A stretch of DNA of 64,000 bases. Source: Saprospiraceae bacterium (GTDB taxonomy: Bacteria > Bacteroidota > Bacteroidia > Chitinophagales > Saprospiraceae). The notes beneath the pieces are model-generated. The model did no database searches and was not told the origin of the DNA. It was given only the letters and a program-made list of their open reading frames with translations. Position 1 is the stretch's first letter; each line of letters begins with the position of its first letter. The stretch spans positions 1 through 64,000 of the forward strand of contig BQJU01000007.1 in the NCBI GenBank assembly GCA_021604865.1, in the 5' to 3' direction. Of this stretch, positions 19,350 through 28,839 are shown piece by piece. Position numbers and translations under genes: made by a program.

Positions 19350-20449
19350 TGAAAGCTTCTTTTCAAACTTCGTTTCCCGATGAAAAATTTTGGGAAGCCT
19401 ACCAGCAGCTATGGTCTAACAGCAAACATCGCTCCCCTTTTCAGGTTCGACATTTTATTTATTTCCTAGCAAATAGATACCGGAACAAGCTGTGCATTTA
19501 TCAGTGTTTTCGCGAAGGAACCCTCATTGGAGCAGCCTTTTTCAAAAAGGACAAAGGCTCCTATACTTTCTTAAGTGAAGTTAAATCGGATCACAACTAC
19601 TTTGTTCTTGATCAAAGTTGTTCTTCCACGGAGCTCGAATTCTTCTTTCAGCAGTTTTTTCAGGAGATCAAAAAAAGGCAATGGGCATTTACCTTGAATA
19701 ACCAACCAAGTTGGGAGGAATACATGGCACCCTTTATTGATGCAGGAGAAAAAAGCGGCCTCTTTTGGAATAACGCTCCCTATTCGGTATGTCCTACGCT
19801 AAAAGAAACCTCAGGACAAAGTCTTTTTGAACGGTTTAATCAATCCCGGGAATTGAGGTATCGGGTTAATCGGATGAAGAATCAACAAGAAGCCACATTT
19901 GAGGTATTTCGTGAAGATGAAGACCTGGAGGAATGGGTAGAAGCGTTTTGCAGGTTGCATATTCTTCGGTGGGAAAATACAACAAGCCCGTCGCGATACA
20001 TTGACCCTGAACAGCGGAGTTTTCTCCTGAATTGTCTGAGTGCCTGGATTGCTGATCGCGTTCTCGTTCGCTTTTCAGTTAAAATAGGAGATGGAACCAG
20101 AGTTGGTTTTGTTATTTGTTTGATTCAGAACGATACCCTGATCCACCATACTACTGCTTATGATGATGCCTATCGCAAATACAGCCCGGGAAAAGCCTTG
20201 CTGCATTTTATTGGAGAATGGATGGCAGAAGCCGCATTAAAAAATCTGGATTTTGGACAAGGCAATGAAAAATACAAATATGAATTTACCAATACAGAAC
20301 CCATTTTGAATCGGATTTTCATTTCCAGTCCACTAAAACTCCCATTTATTCTTAAAGCTAAAATTTCCCGATCCATCAGGGATAACGAAAAGCTTAGGAA
20401 ATTTTTCAGAGAAAGGATTAAACCACTAACCCAAAAAGTGAGGTCTTAG
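19349..20449 (+). CDS. FemAB/CelD-like GNAT acyltransferase (1 of 2)
   Basis: 366 aa from ATG 19349, which overlaps the previous stop by 1 bp; an in-frame start at 19262 would lie inside the preceding gene and is rejected. The C-terminal GNAT-6 pattern is visible: RVGFVICLIQNDTLIHHTTAYDD, then SPGKALLHFIGEWM, then LDFGQGNEKYKYEF. Proteins of this kind transfer acyl or aminoacyl groups to sugars or amino sugars. Placed beside an AsnB-like protein and an ATP-grasp ligase, it may decorate the EPS with an amino acid or acetyl group (inference). Confidence 0.75.
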   Translation: MKASFQTSFPDEKFWEAYQQLWSNSKHRSPFQVRHFIYFLANRYRNKLCIYQCFREGTLIGAAFFKKDKGSYTFLSEVKSDHNYFVLDQSCSSTELEFFFQQFFQEIKKRQWAFTLNNQPSWEEYMAPFIDAGEKSGLFWNNAPYSVCPTLKETSGQSLFERFNQSRELRYRVNRMKNQQEATFEVFREDEDLEEWVEAFCRLHILRWENTTSPSRYIDPEQRSFLLNCLSAWIADRVLVRFSVKIGDGTRVGFVICLIQNDTLIHHTTAYDDAYRKYSPGKALLHFIGEWMAEAALKNLDFGQGNEKYKYEFTNTEPILNRIFISSPLKLPFILKAKISRSIRDNEKLRKFFRERIKPLTQKVRS

Positions 20450-20485
20450 AGCTTATTTAGAGACCTTTTACACCATGGATAACCT

Positions 20486-21559
20486 ATGAAAAAACTTCAT
20501 TTTGCTATATTAAAAAGTGAATTTGAAGATGAGCATCTTCAGCAGTGGGAAAATGCCTGTGAGGAAAGAAGTGATTTAATAAGCTGGGAAATTATCGACC
20601 TCACTCGTGCAGACTGGTTGAAACAAATAAAAAGCAAAAACATTGACGGTTTGTTAGCATTGCCACCCAATATCACTAATGCTTTCAAAAGTTTGTATGA
20701 CGAACGTGTCACGATTCTTCATGAAGAGTGTGGCATTCCCGTATTTCCCTTCCTCGGTGAGATCAAGGTCTATGAAAATAAAAAATACCTATCGTATTGG
20801 CTAGCTGCTCACAACATTCCCCATCCACAAACGAATGTCTTTTACCACAAGCAGGAAGCGCTTAATTTCCTAAAAGATAGTCCTTTGCCGATTGTAGGTA
20901 AAACTAATATAGGCGCTTCGGGGCATGGCGTAAGCATATTGAAAAGTCGCCAGCAAGCAATTGAGTATGTCAACAATACTTTTTCAGGCAAGGGTTCAAC
21001 CCGTAAAGTTGGCCCCAACTGGAAGAAAAAAGGTTTCGCAAAAAGGGTCTTTAAAAAATTGTTGAACCCCGGAGCATTTAAGGCCAAACTCAAACAATAT
21101 CAGCATCAAAACACTGAAAAACAAACCGAATACGTGATACTTCAGGAGTTTATTGCTCATACTTTTGAATGGCGTTGCGTTCGCATTGGTGATTCCTTTT
21201 TTGCGCATAAAAAGATGGTAATGGGTGAAAAGGCTAGTGGTAGCCTCATTAAAGGCTATGAAAATCCACCCCTCGAATTACTGGATTTTGTAAAAGAAGT
21301 CACTGACCTGAAACATTTCCGCTCACAATCAGTAGATATCTTTACTACGCAAGACGGTCGTTATCTGGTCAACGAGATGCAGTGCACTTTTGGCCAATCT
21401 GATCCATATCAAATGCTGATTGATGGAACTGCCGGCAGATATATTATAAAAGATGGGGAATGGCTTTTCGAGGCCGGAGATTTTAATCGCTATGAATGTT
21501 TTTTGCTACGACTCGATTATTTTTTGGAAACACTAGTGCCTTCAGCATTAAGGAATTGA
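20486..21559 (+). CDS. ATP-grasp family ligase
   Basis: 357 aa. ATP-grasp features in order are YENKKYLSYWLAAHNIPHPQT (pre-ATP region), PIVGKTNIGASGHGVSIL (ATP-binding lysine and flexible loop), YVILQEFIAHTFEWRCVRIGD and YLVNEMQCTFG (metal-binding Glu/Asn region). RimK/carboxylate-amine ligase type by appearance. It would couple a carboxylate to an amine or thiol with ATP. Located between the FemAB-like gene and a glycosyltransferase, it may attach an amino acid to a uronic acid or prepare an aminoacyl donor. Substrate unknown. Confidence 0.75.
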   Translation: MKKLHFAILKSEFEDEHLQQWENACEERSDLISWEIIDLTRADWLKQIKSKNIDGLLALPPNITNAFKSLYDERVTILHEECGIPVFPFLGEIKVYENKKYLSYWLAAHNIPHPQTNVFYHKQEALNFLKDSPLPIVGKTNIGASGHGVSILKSRQQAIEYVNNTFSGKGSTRKVGPNWKKKGFAKRVFKKLLNPGAFKAKLKQYQHQNTEKQTEYVILQEFIAHTFEWRCVRIGDSFFAHKKMVMGEKASGSLIKGYENPPLELLDFVKEVTDLKHFRSQSVDIFTTQDGRYLVNEMQCTFGQSDPYQMLIDGTAGRYIIKDGEWLFEAGDFNRYECFLLRLDYFLETLVPSALRN

Positions 21560-21599
21560 CAGTCCCGAAGGTACTTACCCTCAGCAATATTATTACGAT

Positions 21600-22577
21600 A
21601 TGAAGATATTATTCGTGGTAAGTGGAAATGATGATCGCTATACTATTGCACCATTTATTAAATCGCAGGGAGAATCGCTGGTAGAAAGAGGTATGGAGGT
21701 AGACTATTTCCCTATTATTGGTAAAGGAGTAACAAATTATTTAAAAAGTATCGGCAAATTAAGGGCTCATCTCCGAAACCAGTCGTATGACCTAATCCAT
21801 GCTCACTATTCCCTTTCGGGATGGGTCGCGGTATTAGGTTCAAAAAAGATACCGGTGGTACTTTCCTTGATGGGTGACGATGCTTTAGGCACTTTTAAGG
21901 GGGTCAATAAAGTGGAATTCAAAAGTCGCATCTTAGGTCTTTTAGCACAATTCATTCAACCCTTTGTGTCAGCGATTATTACCAAATCTGCCAATCTGGA
22001 AAAATTTGTTTACCGAAAAAAAATTTCTTATCTGATTCCGAATGGTGTAAGGTTAGATCAGTTCCGAATTGATCAATCCATTAAACGAAGTGATTTGGGA
22101 TTAGAAGAAAATAAAAGATATGTTTTATTTTTGGGGAGCCCCAATGATGAAAACAAAAATTTCAGCCTGGCTCGGGGGGCTGTGGCCTGTCTCAAGCAAC
22201 CTGATGTAGAATTAATCAATATTTACGATGTCCCTCACGATATTGTCGTAAAATATTTAAACCTCGTTAATGTTTTTGTGCTCTGTTCTTTTAGTGAAGG
22301 TTCTCCAAATGTAGTGAAGGAGGCAATGGCCTGTGGGTGTCCTATGGTTGTAACTCAAGCGGGAGATGCAGCATGGGTAGTTGGCAATACTCCTGGTTGT
22401 TTTGTAGCCTCTTACGAACCCGCAAACTTTGCTGAACAATTGGGTAAGGCTTTGCAATACGGTAAAACGCATTGCAAAACACCTGGCCGGGACCGAATCA
22501 TTGAATTAGGCCTGGATGCAGGGAGTATAGCAGATAAGATCATCTCAATTTACCAAACTCTTAAAGAAAACAAGTAG
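21600..22577 (+). CDS. GT4-family glycosyltransferase
   Basis: 325 aa. GT-B fold: N-terminal MKILFVVSGNDDRYTIAPFI, acceptor-side LIHAHYSLSGWVAVL, linker ITKSANLEKFV, donor-side YVLFLGSPNDENKNFSLA and the terminal SFSEGSPNVVKEAMACGCPMV, which contains the E-x7-E signature. Shorter than the tandem pair upstream and not closely similar to them. Probably one of the repeat-unit transferases. It ends 4 bp before the next asnB-like gene. Confidence 0.85.
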   Translation: MKILFVVSGNDDRYTIAPFIKSQGESLVERGMEVDYFPIIGKGVTNYLKSIGKLRAHLRNQSYDLIHAHYSLSGWVAVLGSKKIPVVLSLMGDDALGTFKGVNKVEFKSRILGLLAQFIQPFVSAIITKSANLEKFVYRKKISYLIPNGVRLDQFRIDQSIKRSDLGLEENKRYVLFLGSPNDENKNFSLARGAVACLKQPDVELINIYDVPHDIVVKYLNLVNVFVLCSFSEGSPNVVKEAMACGCPMVVTQAGDAAWVVGNTPGCFVASYEPANFAEQLGKALQYGKTHCKTPGRDRIIELGLDAGSIADKIISIYQTLKENK

Positions 22578-22581
22578 GAAA

Positions 22582-24435
22582 ATGTGCGGCATTTCAGGTA
22601 TTATTAATTTCAATGGTTCACAGGTACAGGAAAGTCACCTTACCCAAATGATGAAGGTCATGAAACACCGTGGTCCGGATGACAACGGTACTTTTGTGGA
22701 AGACAATATCGGTCTGGGTTTTGTTCGATTGAGTATCATTGATCTCACCAAAGCAGGGCATCAGCCTATGTTTTCGCCCGATGAGCGGTACGTCATGATT
22801 TACAATGGGGAGATTTACAACTACATAGAACTAAAGGAAGAACTCAGGGGATTGGGTTTTAGTTTTCAAACCAAAACAGATACAGAAGTATTGCTGACAG
22901 CCTACCGGGCTTGGGGTGAAAATATGTTGCATCGCCTCAATGGCATGTGGGCTTTTGTAATTTACGATCGGGTGGAGAAAACGATTTTTGGCGCAAGGGA
23001 TCGATATGGCATCAAACCATTCTATTATTGTATGGACGATGATCGCTTCATTTTCGGCTCTGAAGTTCCCTGCATCCTTGAAGTTTTAGGTAAAAAACCT
23101 ACTCCCAAATTGGGGCCTATTTTTGACTTTATGGTTTTTGACCGGACCGATCAAACCAATAGTACCTTCTTTGAAGAAGTAAAAAAACTGAATCATGGCC
23201 ATTGGTTTAAAATCAAAATTGCCCCAGGGGAAAGTAATAGTGGTCAGGAGTTTCAGCTGGAAAAGTGGTACGACATTCGCAAAGAGCTAAAACCACCCTT
23301 TAAAAACCCTGCTGAATTCTGGGATTCTTTTTCCAATTCATTAGGATTAAGGCTTCGAAGCGATGTGCCTATCGGCGTTTGTTTTAGTGGTGGGCTTGAT
23401 TCGTCAAGTATCGTTAGCGGGTTGCTAAAAGACTACCAGATGCATGACCTGAATACTTTTTCTGCAATTTATGGCGCAGGAAAATTTGGAGACGAATCCG
23501 AATTTATCAATCAGTATCAAAATCTTCTGAAAAACATGCATTTTGTTTATCCGGATGAAAACAGCTTGCATGAGGACATTTCAAATTTCGTTTTTGCACA
23601 TGGTGAACCAGTTCCAAGTACCTCTCCCTATGCCCAATTCAAAGTCATGGAATTGGCTCATAAACATGTAACCGTTACGCTAGATGGACAAGGGGCTGAT
23701 GAGGAACTTGCCGGTTACCACTACTTTTTTGGCTACCATTTCAAAAATCTTTTATTAAGTGGGAAATTGGGCAGGTTAGCTTCTGAAATGGGGCATTACA
23801 TGAAGAATCACCGTTCTTTATATGGGTTAAAAAGTCTTTTGTTTTTTCTGTTACCTGCCCATCAACGTACCTTTCTGAGGGCTTTTGAAAAAGGGTACAT
23901 CGATCGTGATTTCTACCAGGCTCATGCAGCACAAAGAAAAGTCATTGTAGAAGACTTATATGGCTCGCCCAATCTTCAGGAGGCACTGATCAATCATTTT
24001 GAATACAAGCTTGAACATCTCCTTAAGTGGGAAGACAGCAATTCAATGTGGTTTTCTATTGAAGCAAGGGTGCCTTTTTTAGATCATAATTTGGTAGAAC
24101 GAACGCTGACTTTGCCGGATGAATTTTTAATCAATAAAGGGATGACCAAACACATCCTTCGGGAAGCAACCAAAGGTATTCTGCCAGAAAAAATTCGAAT
24201 GCGACGGGACAAAACCGGATTTGGCACACCACAAGATGAATGGTTCAGAACACCGGTATTTCAAAAATATATCAATGAACTGATCAATTCCGAGTCTTTT
24301 GCTTCGCGCAACTTGATGAATATCGAAAATGTGAAAACCATCTATAAGGATCATGTCAGCCGGAAAGGCAATCATGCCAAAATAATCTGGAAGTGGATTC
24401 ACCTGGAAAATTGGTTTCGGCAATTTGTTGACTAA
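22582..24435 (+). CDS. Glutamine-dependent asparagine synthetase family amidotransferase (3 of 3)
   Basis: 617 aa. MCGISGI gives the Cys2 nucleophile. KHRGPDD, IYNGEIYNY and TDTEVLL follow in the glutaminase domain, and the synthetase half has the PP-loop CFSGGLDSSS and LDGQGADEELAGY. All catalytic landmarks are kept, so it should be active. It shares only general family similarity with the copy at 12172, so it is not a recent duplicate. Likely amidation of an acidic sugar or provision of asparagine; the locus context favours the former. Confidence 0.87.
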   Translation: MCGISGIINFNGSQVQESHLTQMMKVMKHRGPDDNGTFVEDNIGLGFVRLSIIDLTKAGHQPMFSPDERYVMIYNGEIYNYIELKEELRGLGFSFQTKTDTEVLLTAYRAWGENMLHRLNGMWAFVIYDRVEKTIFGARDRYGIKPFYYCMDDDRFIFGSEVPCILEVLGKKPTPKLGPIFDFMVFDRTDQTNSTFFEEVKKLNHGHWFKIKIAPGESNSGQEFQLEKWYDIRKELKPPFKNPAEFWDSFSNSLGLRLRSDVPIGVCFSGGLDSSSIVSGLLKDYQMHDLNTFSAIYGAGKFGDESEFINQYQNLLKNMHFVYPDENSLHEDISNFVFAHGEPVPSTSPYAQFKVMELAHKHVTVTLDGQGADEELAGYHYFFGYHFKNLLLSGKLGRLASEMGHYMKNHRSLYGLKSLLFFLLPAHQRTFLRAFEKGYIDRDFYQAHAAQRKVIVEDLYGSPNLQEALINHFEYKLEHLLKWEDSNSMWFSIEARVPFLDHNLVERTLTLPDEFLINKGMTKHILREATKGILPEKIRMRRDKTGFGTPQDEWFRTPVFQKYINELINSESFASRNLMNIENVKTIYKDHVSRKGNHAKIIWKWIHLENWFRQFVD

Positions 24436-24484
24436 CCTGATCCTTTTCCACCTAATCAGGGTGTTGTCAAAGAACCAATAAAAC

Positions 24485-25333
24485 ATGTTCAAAAAACTTC
24501 TTTTCAAGAGCCTCAGATTTTCTGGCTTGCCTCTGCTTTTTCGGGAAATCGTACAAAGAAATAAGGTTACAATCTTGCTCTTTCACGACATTTCCCCCGA
24601 AGTTGCCCGCCAAACATTTACCTTTCTGGCCAAGCGTTATAACATCATTAGCATCAATGACTTTGTACAAGCTTGTCATCAAAACCATCAACTGCCTGAC
24701 AAGGCTATGATTTTGACTTTTGACGATGGCCACTTGGGCAATTATGGCCTGTTGACGGTCATCCGGGAATTAAATATACCAGTGAGTATATACTTGTGTG
24801 CCGGTATTATGGATACCAACCGCCATTACTGGTTCGCTTTTCCACATCCAGAAGTTTCTTCATCGGCCTTAAAAAAGGTATCCAATAAGAAAAAATTGGA
24901 AATTCTGGCAGCGGCCGGTTTTCATCCCGAAAAAGAATTCCCTGCTCCTCAGGCCATGAATAAAGGACAGATTGAGGCAATGAAACCTTTTGTTAGCTTT
25001 CAGGCACACACTATGTTTCATCCCATTTTACCCCAATGTGATGATAGCGAAGCTAATTTTGAAATCGCTCATGCCAAGCGAGTGTTAGAAGAGCAATTTG
25101 AGCTGGAAATTACCGCCATTGCCTATCCCAACGGCGACTATTCCGAAAGGGATATTGCTATAGCCCGAGAAGCCGGTTATCAATGTGGCATTACTGTAGA
25201 TTATGGCTTTAATACTACCAAAAGTGATTTATTTCGCCTAAAACGCCTAAGTGTAAACGACACAAATAATCTTGATGAATTGAGTGTAAAAGCTAGTGGC
25301 GTATGGGCATTTTTCAAACAAATATTCAAATAG
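24485..25333 (+). CDS. Polysaccharide deacetylase, NodB type (2 of 5)
   Basis: 282 aa. NodB motif 1 MILTFDDGHLGNYG and motif 2 AHTMFH are present; motif 3 is ITAIAYPNGDYSERD. The N-terminus (FKSLRFSGLPLLFREIVQRNKVTILLFHD) resembles short deacetylases that act on lipid- or nucleotide-linked sugars and lacks a signal peptide. It precedes the second FemAB-like gene by 9 bp. Confidence 0.84.
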   Translation: MFKKLLFKSLRFSGLPLLFREIVQRNKVTILLFHDISPEVARQTFTFLAKRYNIISINDFVQACHQNHQLPDKAMILTFDDGHLGNYGLLTVIRELNIPVSIYLCAGIMDTNRHYWFAFPHPEVSSSALKKVSNKKKLEILAAAGFHPEKEFPAPQAMNKGQIEAMKPFVSFQAHTMFHPILPQCDDSEANFEIAHAKRVLEEQFELEITAIAYPNGDYSERDIAIAREAGYQCGITVDYGFNTTKSDLFRLKRLSVNDTNNLDELSVKASGVWAFFKQIFK

Positions 25334-25342
25334 ACTAGCCCC

Positions 25343-26371
25343 ATGATAAAAATCCATACCCAATTTCAACAATTCCAACAAGACAAACACTTTGGCCTCT
25401 TTGAAGATTTTGTCAACAGCCATGCTTTTGGAAATTTCTTTCAAAGTTCATCCTGTTTTCAATATTTGGAGGATGTACCTGGTTATGCTCCATTTTTGAT
25501 CACCTCTCATGATGAATCGGGAGCCATACAAGGCTCATTGCTGGGCGTTTTTCAATCAAATGGCAGCAACATAAAATCATGGTTTTCCCGGCGACTAATC
25601 GTCTGGGGTGGCCCATTAGTCAAACAAAGCGATGAAACAATTCAACATAAAATTGCCCATGAATTGATTCAAACATTAAATCAACACGCTACAGGAAAGG
25701 CCATTTACATCGAATTCAGAAACTTCTTTGATACCACAGCTTATCGCAATGTTTTTGAAGCCAGTGGTTTCCAGTTTAAAGAACACCTGAATTATTTGGT
25801 AAAAACAGATGAAGAAGCTGCGGTAAGGAAAAGGGTGAGTAAAAGCCGAATGCGCCAGATTAAATCGAGCCTGAATGCAGGAGCAACCATAGCAGAGGCC
25901 GCTTCAAAAGAGGAAGTCATTACATTTTATGGAATCCTGGAAAAACTCTACAAAGAAAAAGTCAAAAAACCACTTCCTGCATTGGAGTTATTCCTGAAGC
26001 TTCGGGAATCACCGGCAGCTAAATTATTTGTTGTCAAACATGAAGAACAGGTTGTTGGAGGAATCCTGTGTCCGATTTTTAATGATACCATCATTTATGA
26101 GTGGTATGTCTGCGGTGAAGACGGTTTGATCAAAGGATTACATCCTAGTGTTTTAGCGACCTGGGCACCTATTGAATTTGGGTTGAAAAACAACTATAGT
26201 CACTTTGATTTTATGGGTGCTGGCAAACCTGATCAGGATTATGGCGTCCGTGAATTTAAGGCTCGTTTTGGGGGCGAGGAAGTAGGTTATGGCCGCTATG
26301 AAAAAATCGTCAATAAATCCCTTTACAAAGCCGGAAAACTTGGTTTAAAGCTCTATCAAAGCATAAAATAA
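25343..26371 (+). CDS. FemAB-like GNAT acyl/aminoacyltransferase (2 of 2)
   Basis: 342 aa, two GNAT-like halves. Landmarks are RLIVWGGPLVKQSD, IYIEFRNFFDTTAYRNVFEASGF, the helix KRVSKSRMRQIKSSL (typical of FemAB-related proteins), VVGGILCPIFNDTIIYEWYVCG and HFDFMGAGKPDQDYGVREFKARFGG. The last pattern is the FemAB/GNAT-6 C-terminus. It may add an acyl or aminoacyl group to an amino sugar exposed by the neighbouring deacetylase; that order of events is inference. ATG start; its stop overlaps the next start by 1 bp. Confidence 0.8.
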   Translation: MIKIHTQFQQFQQDKHFGLFEDFVNSHAFGNFFQSSSCFQYLEDVPGYAPFLITSHDESGAIQGSLLGVFQSNGSNIKSWFSRRLIVWGGPLVKQSDETIQHKIAHELIQTLNQHATGKAIYIEFRNFFDTTAYRNVFEASGFQFKEHLNYLVKTDEEAAVRKRVSKSRMRQIKSSLNAGATIAEAASKEEVITFYGILEKLYKEKVKKPLPALELFLKLRESPAAKLFVVKHEEQVVGGILCPIFNDTIIYEWYVCGEDGLIKGLHPSVLATWAPIEFGLKNNYSHFDFMGAGKPDQDYGVREFKARFGGEEVGYGRYEKIVNKSLYKAGKLGLKLYQSIK

Positions 26372-27423
26372 TGAGGATCATCATCGATATTGGGCATCCG
26401 GGGCACGTTCATTTGTTTAAAAACTTGGCCCATCTACTGACTCGCGATGGAGTGGAAATATTATTCACTGCCCGGGATAAGGAATTTGAGCTGGAATTAT
26501 TGCGGGCTGAAGGCTTCCAATTTAAAAGTTTTGGCAAACATTATAAAAGCATATACGGTAAAATTTGGGGCCTTGTCAAGTTTGATTTGCGCATGTTATG
26601 GGAAGGCCTGCGGTTCAAACCCGATCTATGGATCAGTCATGGATCGATCTATGCTGCCCATGCCGCATTCTTTCTAGGCAAAAAACACTTGTCTTTGGAA
26701 GATTCCGGAAATATGGAGCAGATCGTAATATACAGACCCTTTACCGATGTAATCCTGACTCCGGATGTCTTACCAGAAGAATTGGGGCCCAAACAAATCA
26801 GGTATCGGGGGTACCACGAAATTGCCTACCTGCATCCTGATTTTTTCACACCCGATCCAACCCTTTATAAATGGCTGGCATTACCTGAAGGAGAAAAATA
26901 TGCTATTATCCGGCTTGTCTCCTGGAATGCAACCCATGATGTAGGGCACCAGGGACTAAGCAATGCGGATAAAGTCAGGTTGGTTGAAAGGTTGTCAAAA
27001 GATATGCGCGTTTTTATCACTTCAGAAGCTGCGCTACCTCCAGAACTACTGAAATACCGAATCAAAATAGCCCCGGAAAAGCTTCACCATGCCCTTTATT
27101 ATGCCAACATCGTGGTAAGTGAAGGAGCAACCATCGCTTCTGAAGCCGGTGTATTGGGCACCCCAACGGTTTATATTAATTCCATTCCCAGGAGCTATTG
27201 TCAGGACCAGGAAAAATATGGATTGGTTTTTAACACCAATGATTCAGCCAAGGTTTTTGAGCACGTGGAAACTATCCTGCAAGCAGATCGGGCCTCTTTC
27301 AGGGAAAATGCAAAAACGTTGATTCAGGAAAAAATCAATGTAACCCGGTTCCTTTATGATTTTATCGTCAATCGTTATGATCAAATCCCCATAAAGGAAG
27401 ATAACACCCAAACCGCGTCCTAA
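26371..27423 (+). CDS. DUF354 protein, GT-B-like
   Basis: 350 aa. Begins MRIIIDIGHPGHVHLFKNL, the hallmark of DUF354. The family is related in fold to UDP-GlcNAc 2-epimerase and glycosyltransferase B enzymes. Further landmarks are PDLWISHGSIYAAHAAFF and VVSEGATIASEAGVLGTPTVYI, the latter resembling the donor-binding end of GT-B enzymes. Its biochemical role is not established. Members recur in surface-polysaccharide loci, so it may be a glycosyltransferase or a sugar-nucleotide epimerase. Confidence 0.78.
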   Translation: MRIIIDIGHPGHVHLFKNLAHLLTRDGVEILFTARDKEFELELLRAEGFQFKSFGKHYKSIYGKIWGLVKFDLRMLWEGLRFKPDLWISHGSIYAAHAAFFLGKKHLSLEDSGNMEQIVIYRPFTDVILTPDVLPEELGPKQIRYRGYHEIAYLHPDFFTPDPTLYKWLALPEGEKYAIIRLVSWNATHDVGHQGLSNADKVRLVERLSKDMRVFITSEAALPPELLKYRIKIAPEKLHHALYYANIVVSEGATIASEAGVLGTPTVYINSIPRSYCQDQEKYGLVFNTNDSAKVFEHVETILQADRASFRENAKTLIQEKINVTRFLYDFIVNRYDQIPIKEDNTQTAS

Positions 27424-27426
27424 GCT

Positions 27427-28836
27427 ATGTTATTCAACTCTATCGATTTTGCGATTTTCCTTCCAATCGTGTTTCTACTCTATTGGCTGGTTGCAAAAAA
27501 CAACCTCAAAAGAAGGAATGTATTATTGTTGGTTGCCAGTTATTTATTCTATGGCTGGTGGGACTGGCGGTTTCTTTCCCTGATCGTTTTTAGTTCATTT
27601 GTTGATTTTTTTGTTGGCCATTACCTGGGGAAAGAAGAAGTCCCCGCTAAAAGAAAATTACTGTTGTGGACCAGCATTCTGATCAACCTTGGCTTTCTTG
27701 GTTTTTTTAAATATTACAATTTTTTTGCCGAAAGCCTGGTCGATGCCTTTACCTTTTTCGGCCAAGGGTTCCAATTAAGTACCCTCAATATCATCTTACC
27801 CGTTGGGATTAGCTTTTATACCTTCCAAACAATGAGCTATACGTTGGATATTTATCAGAAAAAGTTTGAACCAACGGATGATATCATTGCCTTTTTTGCA
27901 TTTGTGAGCTTTTTTCCACAATTGGTTGCCGGCCCCATTGAACGGGCAGCACACCTTTTACCTCAGTTTCACGAACCAAAACACTTCAGTTACCAACTGA
28001 TTTCAGAAGGGCTGAAAAAGATGCTGTGGGGACTGTTTATGAAAGTAGCCGTTGCCGACCGTTTGTCTCTTTATGTCGATGCAATTTACAATAACGTTGA
28101 CATGCATACCGGACTATCCTTCGTGGTAGCAACTATCTTTTTTGCTTTTCAAATTTATTGTGATTTTGCTGGTTATTCCCTGATTGCCATCGGTTGTGCT
28201 CAAATATTCGGATTTGATCTAATGGAAAATTTCAGACGACCCTATTTGTCAGGATCGTTTAAGGAGTTTTGGGGGAGATGGCACATTTCCTTGTCCACCT
28301 GGTTTAGAGATTACGTATACATTCCCTTGGGAGGAAGCCGTGTTTCCACATCACGCCAATATTTCAATTTGTTCACCACCTTTGTAGTTAGTGGTTTGTG
28401 GCATGGGGCCAATTGGACATTTATCGCCTGGGGAGCCATTCACGGATTGTATCAGATTATTGAAAAGGGCGTGCTAAAAATAAACACCAAAAAAAGGGCT
28501 GGATTTTTCCGTATCCTTCTCGTATTTCTCTTTACCTGTCTGGCCTGGATTTTTTTCCGGGCAGCCAATATCCAAGACGCCCTACAAATTTTAAGTACCA
28601 TATTTACCGATCCGGGCAGCCAAATCCACATTGGCGATAAGGGGATTTTTGCTTTCTCCATCCTCGGCATCATGATTTTGTTTACCGTCGACTTTATGCA
28701 GGAATTCTATCCCGAATTCAAGGTGTTGAATCACCCAAATGTGGTGGTGCGTTTTGCCTGTATATCCGTATTGATTCTCTACATCGTTGGCCTTGGGGTA
28801 TTTGATGGAAGCCAATTCATTTATTTTCAATTTTAA
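27427..28836 (+). CDS. MBOAT-family O-acyltransferase (AlgI-like)
   Basis: 469 aa, polytopic. Typical MBOAT pattern: N-terminal YWLVAKNNLKRRNVLLLVASYLFYGWWD (cited here as two adjoining pieces, LLVASYLFYGWWD being the clearest), PVGISFYTFQTMSYTLDIY, FFPQLVAGPIERA, FRRPYLSGSFKEFWGRWHIS and the catalytic-His region VVSGLWHGANWTFIAWG. It would move an acyl group, usually acetyl, across the inner membrane for O-acetylation of the polysaccharide. The next gene encodes an SGNH protein, the usual periplasmic partner (AlgJ/DltD-like). Confidence 0.9.
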   Translation: MLFNSIDFAIFLPIVFLLYWLVAKNNLKRRNVLLLVASYLFYGWWDWRFLSLIVFSSFVDFFVGHYLGKEEVPAKRKLLLWTSILINLGFLGFFKYYNFFAESLVDAFTFFGQGFQLSTLNIILPVGISFYTFQTMSYTLDIYQKKFEPTDDIIAFFAFVSFFPQLVAGPIERAAHLLPQFHEPKHFSYQLISEGLKKMLWGLFMKVAVADRLSLYVDAIYNNVDMHTGLSFVVATIFFAFQIYCDFAGYSLIAIGCAQIFGFDLMENFRRPYLSGSFKEFWGRWHISLSTWFRDYVYIPLGGSRVSTSRQYFNLFTTFVVSGLWHGANWTFIAWGAIHGLYQIIEKGVLKINTKKRAGFFRILLVFLFTCLAWIFFRAANIQDALQILSTIFTDPGSQIHIGDKGIFAFSILGIMILFTVDFMQEFYPEFKVLNHPNVVVRFACISVLILYIVGLGVFDGSQFIYFQF

Positions 28837-28839
28837 GCA

